From Halobacillus andaensis (GTDB taxonomy: Bacteria > Bacillota > Bacilli > Bacillales > Halobacillaceae), in the NCBI RefSeq assembly GCF_014636475.1, contig NZ_BMEL01000002.1, forward strand, positions 682,001 to 746,000: a stretch of DNA of 64,000 nucleotides, given 5' to 3'. The notes under the pieces were generated by a model. It saw nothing but the letters and a program-made list of their open reading frames with translations. It searched no databases and was not told the DNA's origin. Positions 43,516 to 52,737 of this stretch are shown piece after piece (position 1 is the first letter of the stretch; each line of letters starts with the position of its first letter). The translations under genes and the position numbers were made by a program.

Positions 43516-43842
43516 GTGATTGGGGATCGGATTCAGGCGCTTAGGAAGAGAAAAGGATTGTCCATTATCCAGTTAGCGGAACGAACGGGGTTTGCGAAAT
43601 CGTACATTAGTTCCATCGAACGGGGAGTTCAATCCAATCCGTCCATTCAATTCGTAGAGAAGGTAGCTTTGGAGTTAGACGTCTCCGTCAACTATCTCAT
43701 TCTCGGGGAGAAGAATGAAGAACCTCTCGACGAAGGTTGGATTGAGCTCGTCGTAGAAGCCATGAACTCAGGAGTATCGAAGGAGCAGTTCCGCGATTAT
43801 CTCGAATTCAACAGATGGCGGAAGAAGCAAGATAAGAAATAA
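43516..43842 (+). CDS. SinR-like transcriptional repressor 2
   Basis: 108 residues from GTG 43516 (SD AGGTGA; GTG 43507 would overlap the SD). HTH part GLSIIQLAERTGFAKSYISS and SNPSIQFVEKVALELDVSV; C-terminal DEGWIELVVEAMNSGVSKEQ is SinI-binding-like. About as similar to SinR as paralogue 1. Followed 107 nt later by phosphatase 2, repeating the gene order of the first pair. Confidence 0.9.
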   Translation: MIGDRIQALRKRKGLSIIQLAERTGFAKSYISSIERGVQSNPSIQFVEKVALELDVSVNYLILGEKNEEPLDEGWIELVVEAMNSGVSKEQFRDYLEFNRWRKKQDKK

Positions 43843-43949
43843 TTTTTGTAGGACAGCTCGTTAGAAAGAGAAAACGTAAAGAGAAAGTCAGGACAAAAAA
43901 GAGAACCTGACAAAAATAGGGATAGGAAATAAAGGGAAGGGGAAATCAA

Positions 43950-44714
43950 ATGATTGATATTCACAGTCATATCTTACCGGGCGTTGATGATGGAGCACAG
44001 ACGATCGAAGAAAGTATTCAAATGGCCAAAGCGGCCGTTGAAGAAGGGATCACGACCATTGTCGCTACTCCGCATCACGACGGACAATACAGCAACTATA
44101 AGCACGATATTATTATTCAAGTAAGCGAACTGAACCGCATACTCCGTGAAAAGAACATCCCACTAGAAGTATTACCTGGGCAAGAACCTCGTATATCCGA
44201 TGAACTGATCGAAGGTTTGAGAAAAGAAAAAATCTTAACCATTAACGAAGACAGTACGTTTGTTTTCATTGAATTTCCACACGACGATGTGCCTCACTAT
44301 GCAAGTAGACTGATTTTTGACCTTCAGGTTGAAGGCTACCAGCCGATCATCGTCCACCCTGAGCGCAATTTAAAAATTCAAGAGAACCCGAATGTTCTCT
44401 ATTCCTTAATTAAAAATGGTGCATTTTCTCAAGTCACCGCTGGAAGTGTGACAGGGGACTTTGGAAGAACCGCTAAAAAGACAGCGATCCAATTGATTGA
44501 AGCGAACCTCACTCACTTAATCGCATCAGATGCGCACAATACAAAAAAACGCGGCTATTATATGAAGAAAGCCTACAATGAATTGGAAAAAGAGTACGGG
44601 CAATCCATGGTGTATTACTTCATAGAGAATGCCGAATACGTCATTGATGGACAAGCTTTAGCAAGTGATCCGCCAGAACGAGTGAAAAAGAAAAAAGTGC
44701 TAGGGTTGTTTTAG
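43950..44714 (+). CDS. CpsB/YwqE-type PHP tyrosine-protein phosphatase, paralogue 2
   Basis: 254 residues with all PHP motifs (MIDIHSHILPGVDDGAQ, VATPHHDG, PIIVHPERNLKI, LIASDAHNTKKRG) and a basic tail PERVKKKKVLGLF. Has PGQEPR where copies 3 and 4 have PGQETR. SD AAGGGG. Closest relative in the window is paralogue 3. Confidence 0.9.
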   Translation: MIDIHSHILPGVDDGAQTIEESIQMAKAAVEEGITTIVATPHHDGQYSNYKHDIIIQVSELNRILREKNIPLEVLPGQEPRISDELIEGLRKEKILTINEDSTFVFIEFPHDDVPHYASRLIFDLQVEGYQPIIVHPERNLKIQENPNVLYSLIKNGAFSQVTAGSVTGDFGRTAKKTAIQLIEANLTHLIASDAHNTKKRGYYMKKAYNELEKEYGQSMVYYFIENAEYVIDGQALASDPPERVKKKKVLGLF

Positions 44715-44724
44715 AGACGTGATT

Positions 44725-44757
44725 CAATAACTAAGCCTTCTTGGCTTAGTTATTTTT
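44725..44757 (+). terminator. Terminator after phosphatase 2
   Basis: AATAACTAAGCC (44725-44736) / GGCTTAGTTATT (44742-44753), T6. Nearly the same stem recurs after phosphatase 3. Confidence 0.9.
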
Positions 44758-44806
44758 TCGTTTGAAGTGAACGGAACATCGCACATTGACAAAAGAAGAA
44801 GGTGAA

Positions 44807-45050
44807 AAGATCGGGGATCATATTCCTACCGTTCGCAAACAATGGGGATTCTCTATGGCATAATTAGGGAAACGAGCGTGCTTTGCGAAGTGTTACGTAA
44901 GTTCTATCGAAAAAAAACAGTATCATCCCTCGATTCACTGATTAGAAGATAAAGTATTGGTTGTATCGGTGAACTACCTAATCACAGGTCAAAAATTCTA
45001 GCGAAGAACCCTTAAATGAAGAAGCATAGATCAGTCTCTCTTAAAATAGT
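44807..45050 (+). pseudogene. Decayed SinR-like gene 3
   Basis: After a preserved SD (AAGAAGGTG) the start ATG is AAG, then IGDHIPTVRKQWGFSMA, TAA, LGKRACFAKCYVSSIEKKQ, a stop, and VNYLITGQK. A frameshift then leads to SSEEPLNEEA before TAG in place of Trp. The pieces align in order with the intact copies at 41999 and 43516. Confidence 0.82.
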
Positions 45051-45212
45051 ACAAATTATATAGTCAGTAATTGAGAGGTATGACTTATTTATTTAAAACC
45101 TGGTTTAAGATGTAATGTAAAGTGGTACGGTCAGTTAACCCCTAGAATATAAATAGACAAATTTCTAGCTATCGGAACAGGCATAGATTCTATAGAGGGA
45201 AGGGATAATCTT

Positions 45213-45980
45213 ATGATCGATATTCACAGTCACATACTACCAGGTGTCGATGACGGAGCGCAGACAATAGAAGAGAGTATCGAAATGGCGAGAGTTGCAG
45301 TGGAAGAAGGAATCGATACCATAGTAGCTACTCCGCATCATCAGAATGGCGATTTTAAAAATTACAAGAACGATATTCTTATTCAAGTAAGTGAACTGAA
45401 TCGGGTTCTGGAAGAGGAAGAGATCCCGCTTACTGTATTGCCAGGTCAAGAAACGAGAATTCATGGAGGAATGGTAGAGGATTTACAGAAAGAAGAAATC
45501 CTACCAATTAATGAATATAGCAAATACGTATTTGTAGAGTTTCCACATGATCAGGTACCATCTTATGCAAGCAACCTGTTATTCAATTTGCAAGTTGAGG
45601 GTTATCAGCCAATCATCGTGCACCCTGAACGTAACCTACAATTACAAGATAATCCAAACCTTCTTTATTCACTCGTCAAAAATGGAGCATTCTCACAAGT
45701 AACGGCTGGAAGCATAACGGGGAAATTTGGAAGAACAGCCAAAAAAATAGCCTATCAACTTATAGATGCGAACTTAACCCATGTGATTGCTTCTGATGCC
45801 CAAAATGCGAAAGGACGAGCATTTAAATTGAAGGAAGCCTATAATGAAATTAGAAAGCATTACGGGCAATCGATGATGGACTATTTCTCTGATAACGCGC
45901 AATACGTTATTGATAACGAACCATTAGCAAGCGATCCACCACTCCACGTGAAGAAAAAGAAAGTACTCGGGATTTTCTAA
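45213..45980 (+). CDS. CpsB/YwqE-type PHP tyrosine-protein phosphatase, paralogue 3
   Basis: 255 residues: MIDIHSHILPGVDDGAQTIE, VATPHHQNG, PGQETRIHGG, PIIVHPERNLQL. The late motif reads VIASDAQNAKG, with Gln where the other three copies have His (SDVH/SDAH), so one predicted metal ligand is missing and activity may be altered. SD GAGGGAAGGG. Preceded by the decayed sinR copy. Confidence 0.88.
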   Translation: MIDIHSHILPGVDDGAQTIEESIEMARVAVEEGIDTIVATPHHQNGDFKNYKNDILIQVSELNRVLEEEEIPLTVLPGQETRIHGGMVEDLQKEEILPINEYSKYVFVEFPHDQVPSYASNLLFNLQVEGYQPIIVHPERNLQLQDNPNLLYSLVKNGAFSQVTAGSITGKFGRTAKKIAYQLIDANLTHVIASDAQNAKGRAFKLKEAYNEIRKHYGQSMMDYFSDNAQYVIDNEPLASDPPLHVKKKKVLGIF

Positions 45981-45995
45981 TTAAATAGGTGAGCC

Positions 45996-46034
45996 GATAA
46001 CTAAGCCTAAAATTTATAGGCTTAGTTATTTTTA
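45996..46034 (+). terminator. Terminator after phosphatase 3
   Basis: ATAACTAAGCCTa (45997-46009) / taGGCTTAGTTAT (46016-46029), T5. Same stem core as the terminator at 44725. Confidence 0.85.
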
Positions 46035-46167
46035 TCTTGGAAAAATTCAGATAATGAAAGCGGATACGTCAAAAATCCATAAAAAATTAAGAATTGGTAA
46101 ATCCTTGTTATGACACCGGTATTCGTTAATTATTTACAAAGTTAGTGTAAATCTATCAAGAACTACC

Positions 46168-46196
46168 TTCAAACCACAGGAAAAACCTGCTATACT
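46168..46196 (+). promoter_or_regulatory. Main promoter candidate of the exopolysaccharide operon
   Basis: TTCAAA (46168-46173), exact 17-nt spacer, TATACT (46191-46196), 60 nt before phosphatase 4, which reads directly into the operon. Confidence 0.6.
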
Positions 46197-46255
46197 AGTA
46201 TTATTATTTCCATTAAAGTGAACGAACTGTGAACGTCAGAGAGGAGAAAGATGTA

Positions 46256-47023
46256 GTGATCGATATCCACAGCCATATTCTACCTGGAGTAGACGATGGC
46301 GCTCAAACGGTAGAGGACAGCTTAGAAATGGCGAAAGCAGCCGTAGAAGATGGCATACATACAATCATTGCAACCCCACACCATCAAAACGGCAAGTACA
46401 CGAACGTTAAAGAAAACATTTTAAATAAAGTAGCAGATCTTAATAAGAATCTAGAAATCTCTGAGATTCCCCTCACAGTATTACCTGGACAAGAAACGAG
46501 AATTCACGGAGATATGATCGAAGGACTGCAAGCAAACGAGATTCTTCCTTTAACGAATCTAGGAAACTATGTCTTTGTTGAGTTTCCATCCGATGCTGTA
46601 CCGAGATACGCTAAGCAACTGCTATTTGATATTCAACTTGAAGGTTATCAACCAATAATCGTACACCCAGAACGCAACCGACAAATCATCCAGCATCCCA
46701 GTCTCCTGTTCGACATGGTCAGTAAAGGGGCCTATACCCAGATTACGGCCGCGAGCTTAACCGGAAGATTTGGGAAAAACATCAAAAAATTCACCCACCA
46801 ATTAATCGAAGCTAACTTAACCCACCTGATTGCATCTGATGCGCACAACACCACAAGCCGAGGGTTTTGTATGACAGATGCATACGACGTACTAAAAGAG
46901 AACTATGGACCGTCCATGGTTTATTTGTTTGCGGAAAATGCGGAGTATGTAGTAAAAGGTGACGCACTTGCAGCGGATTCACCGCAGCCTATTAAGAAGA
47001 AAAAATTCTTAGGAATATTTTAA
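46256..47023 (+). CDS. CpsB/YwqE-type PHP tyrosine-protein phosphatase, paralogue 4
   Basis: 255 residues from GTG 46256 (SD GAGAGGAG), which aligns the start with the other three copies; GTG 46229 is an unlikely alternative. Full PHP set: HSH, TPHH, PGQETR, VHPERN, ASDAHNT. No SinR-like gene precedes it. Only 30 nt separate it from the dehydratase gene and no terminator lies between, so it heads the exopolysaccharide operon. Confidence 0.9.
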   Translation: MIDIHSHILPGVDDGAQTVEDSLEMAKAAVEDGIHTIIATPHHQNGKYTNVKENILNKVADLNKNLEISEIPLTVLPGQETRIHGDMIEGLQANEILPLTNLGNYVFVEFPSDAVPRYAKQLLFDIQLEGYQPIIVHPERNRQIIQHPSLLFDMVSKGAYTQITAASLTGRFGKNIKKFTHQLIEANLTHLIASDAHNTTSRGFCMTDAYDVLKENYGPSMVYLFAENAEYVVKGDALAADSPQPIKKKKFLGIF

Positions 47024-47053
47024 ATCTATTCATTGAAAGGAGAGTGATTTTCT

Positions 47054-48904
47054 TTGACTACAGCTTTTAGAAAAAGATTGCTTCTCTTAATTCTTATTGA
47101 TTCTGCTATTGTTTCGTTTTCTATTTACTTCTCGCACTTTTTCTTAGGACCTTCCAACACGGTATTTGATCTAATGATGTTTGTGTCTGCACTTACTTTA
47201 CTAGCTACTCATCATTTGTTTTCTAGCATGTTTGGGATGTATCGAAGAAAATGGCGGTATGCCAGTATGGAGGAACTAATAGGAATTCTTATTGTTGTGT
47301 CCTTATCCATTGTATCGGCAGCCGTTGTACAATTATTAGCTTTTGAACTTATTTATCGAAGAGCTCTAATCATTACTTGGATGCTACATATTTTACTCAT
47401 CGGCGGTGTTCGATTTGCGTGGCGTTACTATAAGACATATGGAATTACACTTAATCCTAAAGGGAAAAAAGCCAAGCTGGTTCGTAATAATCCAAATGCC
47501 AAACAGACGTTAATTATAGGAGCTGGCTCAGCGGGACAGATGCTGGCCAGGCAGATGAAAAACTCGAATGAAGTGAATTCAAATTTGGTTGGTTTTATTG
47601 ATGATGACTTTACGATGCAGCACTTAACGATAGCCGGTCTTCCTGTATTAGGGGGAACGAGCGACTTAGAAGCCGTCGCTAAAAAGTATCACGTGAATCA
47701 TGTCGTTATTGCCATGCCTTCAACTGAACTATCACGAATGAAGCAAATTATTAAAGAGGCTAAAGGCGTCGTTCAAAATGTGCAAACGCTGCCTATGATC
47801 GAAGATATTGCATTAGGTAATGTATCGGTCAGTAGTATTCGCGATGTGTCAATTGAAGATTTATTAGGCCGAGAACCTGTGGAATTAGATATTCAATCCA
47901 TTTCTAGTGAGATCAATGGGAAAACCGTACTCGTAACAGGAGCGGGCGGCTCTATTGGTTCTGAAATCTGCCGGCAGTTGATCAAGTTCGGACCTAAACG
48001 ATTGATTTTGTTAGGTCACGGTGAGAACAGCATTTATACCATTCACATGGAGTTAAAGCAACTCGATACAGAAACCGAACTTATGACCGTCATAGCCGAT
48101 ATCCAGGACCGTGATCGAATCTTTGAAATCATTCATGACTATCAACCTTCTTATATTTATCATGCTGCAGCTCATAAGCATGTGCCGTTAATGGAAGCCA
48201 ATCCAAAAGAAGCGGTGAAAAATAACGTGTTTGGTACCAAGAATGTGGCAGAAGCAGCTGATTCAGCTGGAGTTCCTAACTTTGTACTGATCTCTTCTGA
48301 TAAAGCCGTGAATCCGACGAACGTAATGGGAGCAACAAAAAGAGTAGCTGAGATGGTGATACAATCGTTAAGTAAAGTGAGCAAAACGAGATTCGTAGCC
48401 GTACGATTTGGCAATGTGCTAGGTAGTCGGGGAAGTGTTATCCCACTATTTAAAAAACAAATTGCGAACGGCGGACCAGTTACGGTTACTCATCCAGATA
48501 TGACGAGATACTTTATGACGATTCCTGAAGCCTCTCGTCTAGTAATTCAAGCAGGCGCGTTAGCGCGTGGCGGTGAGATCTTTGTACTTGATATGGGTGA
48601 GCCAGTTAAAATTGTGGACTTGGCTAAAAACCTTATTTCACTTTCAGGGTTTTCGGAAAAAGAAATTCCAATTGAATTTAACGGAATACGTCCGGGTGAA
48701 AAAATGTATGAAGAATTACTTGGTGATAATGAAGTGCATCCTGAACAAATTTATCCAAAAATCTACATTGGAAAAAACAATGATGTTCGAGTAGAAGATT
48801 TATATAATTTTATTGATGTAGAGTTTGTGAATATTGAACCTGAGCGTATTAAGGATACCGTATTTAAATTAATTAAGAATAAACCAGTATCTTTGACGAA
48901 ATAG
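47054..48904 (+). CDS. epsC: EpsC/CapD/WbpM-type UDP-sugar 4,6-dehydratase
   Basis: 616 residues: four N-terminal helices (about 8-120), a first Rossmann fold with GAGSAG (156-161) and the catalytic SDR domain with TGAGGSIGSE (295-304). The site NPTNVMGATKR places Met425 and Lys429 where classic SDRs have Tyr and Lys, as in WbpM/PglF. Makes UDP-4-keto-6-deoxy-HexNAc from UDP-GlcNAc, the first step to UDP-bacillosamine. TTG start with SD AAAGGAGAG. Confidence 0.93.
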   Translation: MTTAFRKRLLLLILIDSAIVSFSIYFSHFFLGPSNTVFDLMMFVSALTLLATHHLFSSMFGMYRRKWRYASMEELIGILIVVSLSIVSAAVVQLLAFELIYRRALIITWMLHILLIGGVRFAWRYYKTYGITLNPKGKKAKLVRNNPNAKQTLIIGAGSAGQMLARQMKNSNEVNSNLVGFIDDDFTMQHLTIAGLPVLGGTSDLEAVAKKYHVNHVVIAMPSTELSRMKQIIKEAKGVVQNVQTLPMIEDIALGNVSVSSIRDVSIEDLLGREPVELDIQSISSEINGKTVLVTGAGGSIGSEICRQLIKFGPKRLILLGHGENSIYTIHMELKQLDTETELMTVIADIQDRDRIFEIIHDYQPSYIYHAAAHKHVPLMEANPKEAVKNNVFGTKNVAEAADSAGVPNFVLISSDKAVNPTNVMGATKRVAEMVIQSLSKVSKTRFVAVRFGNVLGSRGSVIPLFKKQIANGGPVTVTHPDMTRYFMTIPEASRLVIQAGALARGGEIFVLDMGEPVKIVDLAKNLISLSGFSEKEIPIEFNGIRPGEKMYEELLGDNEVHPEQIYPKIYIGKNNDVRVEDLYNFIDVEFVNIEPERIKDTVFKLIKNKPVSLTK

Positions 48905-48915
48905 GAGGAGTTTAA

Positions 48916-49794
48916 ATGGGAAAAGTTAAGAAAGCGATTATTCCTGCAGCGGGTTTAGGTACCAGGTTCTTACCAGCTACAAAGGCGATGCCAAAAGAAA
49001 TGTTACCTATTGTAGACAAACCAACCATTCAATACATCGTCGAAGAAGCTATTCAATCAGGCATTGAAGATATCATTATTGTAACAGGTAAAGGAAAACG
49101 GGCGATTGAAGATCACTTCGATAATAACTTCGAATTACAAGATAACTTAATGAAAAAAGAAAAGTTCGATTTACTAGAAAAGGTTAATGAAACGTCGAAG
49201 GTAGATATTCATTACATACGTCAAAAAGAACCCAAAGGCTTAGGACATGCCGTATGGAGTGCTCGTAAATTTATTGGTAATGAACCATTTGCGGTACTAT
49301 TGGGTGATGACATTGTAGAATCTGATATACCTTGTCTAAAACAGCTCATCGATCAATATGAAGGAACAAACTCTTCAATTATTGGTGTGCAGCAGGTAGA
49401 GGATCATCAAACGCATCGTTATGGCATTATTGATCCATCCGATAAAAGTGAACGTCTCTATCAGGTGAATCGGTTTGTAGAGAAACCTAAGCAGGGGACA
49501 GCTCCTTCAAACTTAGCGATTATGGGACGATATGTGTTAAACCCTGAAATTTTTAATTTCCTAGAGCGGCATAAAACCGGTGCTGGTGGAGAAATTCAAT
49601 TAACAGACGCGATTCAAGAACTGAACGAATTACAAAGTGTGTTTGCTTATGACTTTGCTGGAAGTCGCTACGATGTTGGAGAAAAATTCGGGTTTATAAA
49701 AACGACTATTGAATTCGCTTTGAAAAATGAAGAGATTGGTTCAGATGTAGAAGAATTATTAGAATCGCTGGTTGGTAATAAAGTAAGTCAATAA
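48916..49794 (+). CDS. galU: UTP-glucose-1-phosphate uridylyltransferase
   Basis: 292 residues with [20 protein letters not shown], the signature of GalU/GtaB, and [13 protein letters not shown]. Makes UDP-glucose, which the next enzyme oxidises. SD TAGGAGGAG, 11 nt after epsC. Confidence 0.96.
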   Translation: MGKVKKAIIPAAGLGTRFLPATKAMPKEMLPIVDKPTIQYIVEEAIQSGIEDIIIVTGKGKRAIEDHFDNNFELQDNLMKKEKFDLLEKVNETSKVDIHYIRQKEPKGLGHAVWSARKFIGNEPFAVLLGDDIVESDIPCLKQLIDQYEGTNSSIIGVQQVEDHQTHRYGIIDPSDKSERLYQVNRFVEKPKQGTAPSNLAIMGRYVLNPEIFNFLERHKTGAGGEIQLTDAIQELNELQSVFAYDFAGSRYDVGEKFGFIKTTIEFALKNEEIGSDVEELLESLVGNKVSQ

Positions 49795-49814
49795 CATCGG
49801 ATGGAGGAATGAAG

Positions 49815-51143
49815 ATGAGAACAATAGCAGTAGTTGGTACTGGGTATGTCGGATTGGTTACAGGCGTAAGTTTATCAGAAATCGGTCATACCGTAACGTG
49901 TATTGATATTGATGAAGAAAAAGTATTAAAAATGCAACAGGGCTTCTCCCCTATTTACGAACCAGGACTATCTGATATGATGACTAAAAATATAAATGAA
50001 AACAGGTTGTTTTTCACTACTCAACATGAAGAAGGGTTTGAAAATGCTGAAGTCATTTACATAGCTGTGGGTACTCCAGAAAAAGAAGATGGTTCAGCTA
50101 ATCTAGCATTTGTGGAGCAAGTAGCAAAAGACATTGCGACAAACGTTTCTAGAGATACTATCGTAGTAACGAAGAGTACGGTGCCTGTAGGTACAAACGA
50201 TCGAATTCAATCCATTATAGATCATCACTTGGTTGCCAATGTTAAGGTAGAAGTTGTTTCTAATCCTGAATTCTTAAAAGAAGGTTCAGCCATCTATGAT
50301 TCCTTTAATGGTGATCGAATCGTCGTAGGAACTGCCAGCGAAGAAGCTGCTAATGTAATTGAAGAAATTAATCAACCATTTGGCGTACCAGTTTTCAGAA
50401 CAGATGTCAAAAGTGCCGAAATGATTAAATATGCTTCTAATGCCTTTCTTGCTACAAAAATTAGCTTTATTAATGAAATTTCAAACATTTGTGAGCGTCT
50501 AAATGCGAACGTAGAAGACGTAGCTAACGGCATGGGGATGGACAAGCGAATTGGCGATAAGTTCCTAAATGCAGGTATTGGATATGGTGGATCTTGTTTT
50601 CCTAAAGATACAAAAGCATTGGTTCAAATTGCTGGGAATGTAGAATATGACTTTAATTTACTTAAAGGAGTTATAAGAGTCAATCAATATCAGCAAAGAT
50701 TATTGCTAAATAAACTTTACAAGAGGGTTCCAAATATTAAAGGAAAAAGAATTGCAGTGTTAGGTTTATCCTTTAAACCTAACACTGACGATATGAGAGA
50801 AGCGGCTTCAATTCCAATTATAAAAAGTTTAGTAGATAAGAATGTAGAAGTTGTAACTTATGATCCAATTGCTATAGAGAAAGCAAAAAAGATTTTCAAC
50901 TCTACGGTCCAATATGCTTCTAGTATCGAAGATGCACTTAAAGGCAGTAGCGCTGCAATTATACTTACTGAATGGAATGAAATAAAATATCTTCCTCCCA
51001 GTACTTTTAAAATAATGGAATACCCTCTATTGTTTGATGGAAGAAACTGTTTTTCTTTGAAAACTATGGAAGATGAATATATTGAATATCACTCTATTGG
51101 AAGACCTACAGTAAGTTTGAGTAAAGAAAAAATTCACAATTAA
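49815..51143 (+). CDS. ugd: UDP-glucose 6-dehydrogenase
   Basis: 442 residues from ATG 49815; ATG 49809 is too close to the SD GGAGG. NAD-binding VVGTGYVGLVTGVSL, YASNAFLATKISFINEI, catalytic Cys in GYGGSCFPKDTKAL and AVLGLSFKPNTDDMRE. Produces UDP-glucuronic acid, so the polymer probably contains a uronic acid. Confidence 0.95.
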   Translation: MRTIAVVGTGYVGLVTGVSLSEIGHTVTCIDIDEEKVLKMQQGFSPIYEPGLSDMMTKNINENRLFFTTQHEEGFENAEVIYIAVGTPEKEDGSANLAFVEQVAKDIATNVSRDTIVVTKSTVPVGTNDRIQSIIDHHLVANVKVEVVSNPEFLKEGSAIYDSFNGDRIVVGTASEEAANVIEEINQPFGVPVFRTDVKSAEMIKYASNAFLATKISFINEISNICERLNANVEDVANGMGMDKRIGDKFLNAGIGYGGSCFPKDTKALVQIAGNVEYDFNLLKGVIRVNQYQQRLLLNKLYKRVPNIKGKRIAVLGLSFKPNTDDMREAASIPIIKSLVDKNVEVVTYDPIAIEKAKKIFNSTVQYASSIEDALKGSSAAIILTEWNEIKYLPPSTFKIMEYPLLFDGRNCFSLKTMEDEYIEYHSIGRPTVSLSKEKIHN

Positions 51144-51267
51144 AGCTTACCAGTAGTGATTATAATCGCTTAATAAAATAATAATAGACCGATAGAATGT
51201 CTTAAATTAATATATTGTAGTACTACAAACAGCATAAAGAAAATGCAAAGGTAAAAGGTCGGGTAAT

Positions 51268-52737
51268 ATGAGTTTTTTTAAAAATGCTGCTTGGATGACC
51301 GGCGGCACAATACTAGTTCAAGTAATTGCACAAATTACGAATATTGCTTTAGCAAGAATTCTATCCCCAGAATATTTCGGAGTAATAGGAATCACATCAA
51401 CGATAATACTTTTTATATATATTGTTCAAGAGGCAGGGTTAAACGCAGTTATAATACAAAAAAAAGAAATCTCGAATAAATTAATCTCAACGACCTTTTA
51501 CTTGAACATAACTCTTTCAGTTATTTTGAGTATTATTATATTAGGGTTGGCGCCTATAATAGCCCAATTTTATGATATGGAAGGTATTAGAACTATTCTA
51601 AATTTTTCTGTTTTGGGTATATTTTTAGGGGCGTTAGGAGTTACTTATAAAGGTCTACTTATGCGAGAAAGGAAATTTCGACAATATACAATAACAGAGT
51701 TATTATCTGAAGCAATTGCAGTTACTTTAACATTTATACTGCTATATTATAATATGATTTTCTACGCTATAAGTGCTAGGTTAGTTATTAAGCCTGCTGT
51801 TCATTCAGTAATATTATTGAAATATTTCGGAATAAACAACTTTCTGAGCTATCCTGATTATAGATTAATTAAAGAAATAATTCCCTTTGGCTCAAAAGTA
51901 TTAGGGATTAGGGTAGTGGAATTCACTCGTAATCATATAGATTATTTAATTATTGGAAAATTACTAGGTAGCTATAGTTTGGGTCTGTACACAATTGCAT
52001 TCCAGTGGGGGATGCTAACAAAGTTTTACATTGGAGGGTCGATATCAAAAGTTGTCTTTCCAGAAGTAGCTAGGAATCAAGATAACTTGTATAAGGTATC
52101 CCAATTTTTTTTAAACATTTTAAGTAAATTTCTATTTTTGATCCTACCAATATGTTTTGGATTTGTTTTTACATCAAATGAATTTATACTAGGTGTTTAT
52201 GGGGAGAAATGGATTCCAACAGTGCATGTACTAGAAGTACTTGTAGCAACTGGTGGTGTAGCTTCCTTCGGTCATGTCATCAGTAGAATTTACCAAGGAC
52301 TTGGGAGTCCAGAAATAGATCTCAGTAATAAACTATATTCAACGATTTTGTTAGTACCTATTATTGTTTTCACTTCTCAATGGGGAATCATCGCAGTTTC
52401 TGTAGGGATATTAATTAATACAATCTTATTTGAAACTCGCCTATTTGTTAAAATAGTTAAAACCTTAGAGATAGACTTTAAGCAGGTAATAATTTCATTT
52501 TATAAACCTTTATTAGCAACAACCATAACGTATATATTTTATTTTACTTTTAAAGAATATCTATTAAGTGTTTACTGGAGTTTCCAATCCGATCTTCTCT
52601 ACTTATGTATATTATTAATATTACAACTATTTTTATATTTAATAATTTCTTATTTAATTAATAAGGATACTGTTTTGTGGATGTTTTCAAAATTTAAAAA
52701 AATAAAACAAATTAATAACAAAGCGAGGTATAGTTGA
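51268..52737 (+). CDS. Wzx-type polysaccharide flippase (MOP superfamily)
   Basis: 489 residues, 12-14 helices, with the typical start FKNAAWMTGGTILVQVIAQI and LARILSPEYFGVIGI. Moves the lipid-linked repeat unit across the membrane. From here to about 58.7 kb the DNA is clearly more A/T-rich than in the flanks, as is usual for exchangeable polysaccharide genes. Stop overlaps the next start (TGATG). Confidence 0.92.
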   Translation: MSFFKNAAWMTGGTILVQVIAQITNIALARILSPEYFGVIGITSTIILFIYIVQEAGLNAVIIQKKEISNKLISTTFYLNITLSVILSIIILGLAPIIAQFYDMEGIRTILNFSVLGIFLGALGVTYKGLLMRERKFRQYTITELLSEAIAVTLTFILLYYNMIFYAISARLVIKPAVHSVILLKYFGINNFLSYPDYRLIKEIIPFGSKVLGIRVVEFTRNHIDYLIIGKLLGSYSLGLYTIAFQWGMLTKFYIGGSISKVVFPEVARNQDNLYKVSQFFLNILSKFLFLILPICFGFVFTSNEFILGVYGEKWIPTVHVLEVLVATGGVASFGHVISRIYQGLGSPEIDLSNKLYSTILLVPIIVFTSQWGIIAVSVGILINTILFETRLFVKIVKTLEIDFKQVIISFYKPLLATTITYIFYFTFKEYLLSVYWSFQSDLLYLCILLILQLFLYLIISYLINKDTVLWMFSKFKKIKQINNKARYS

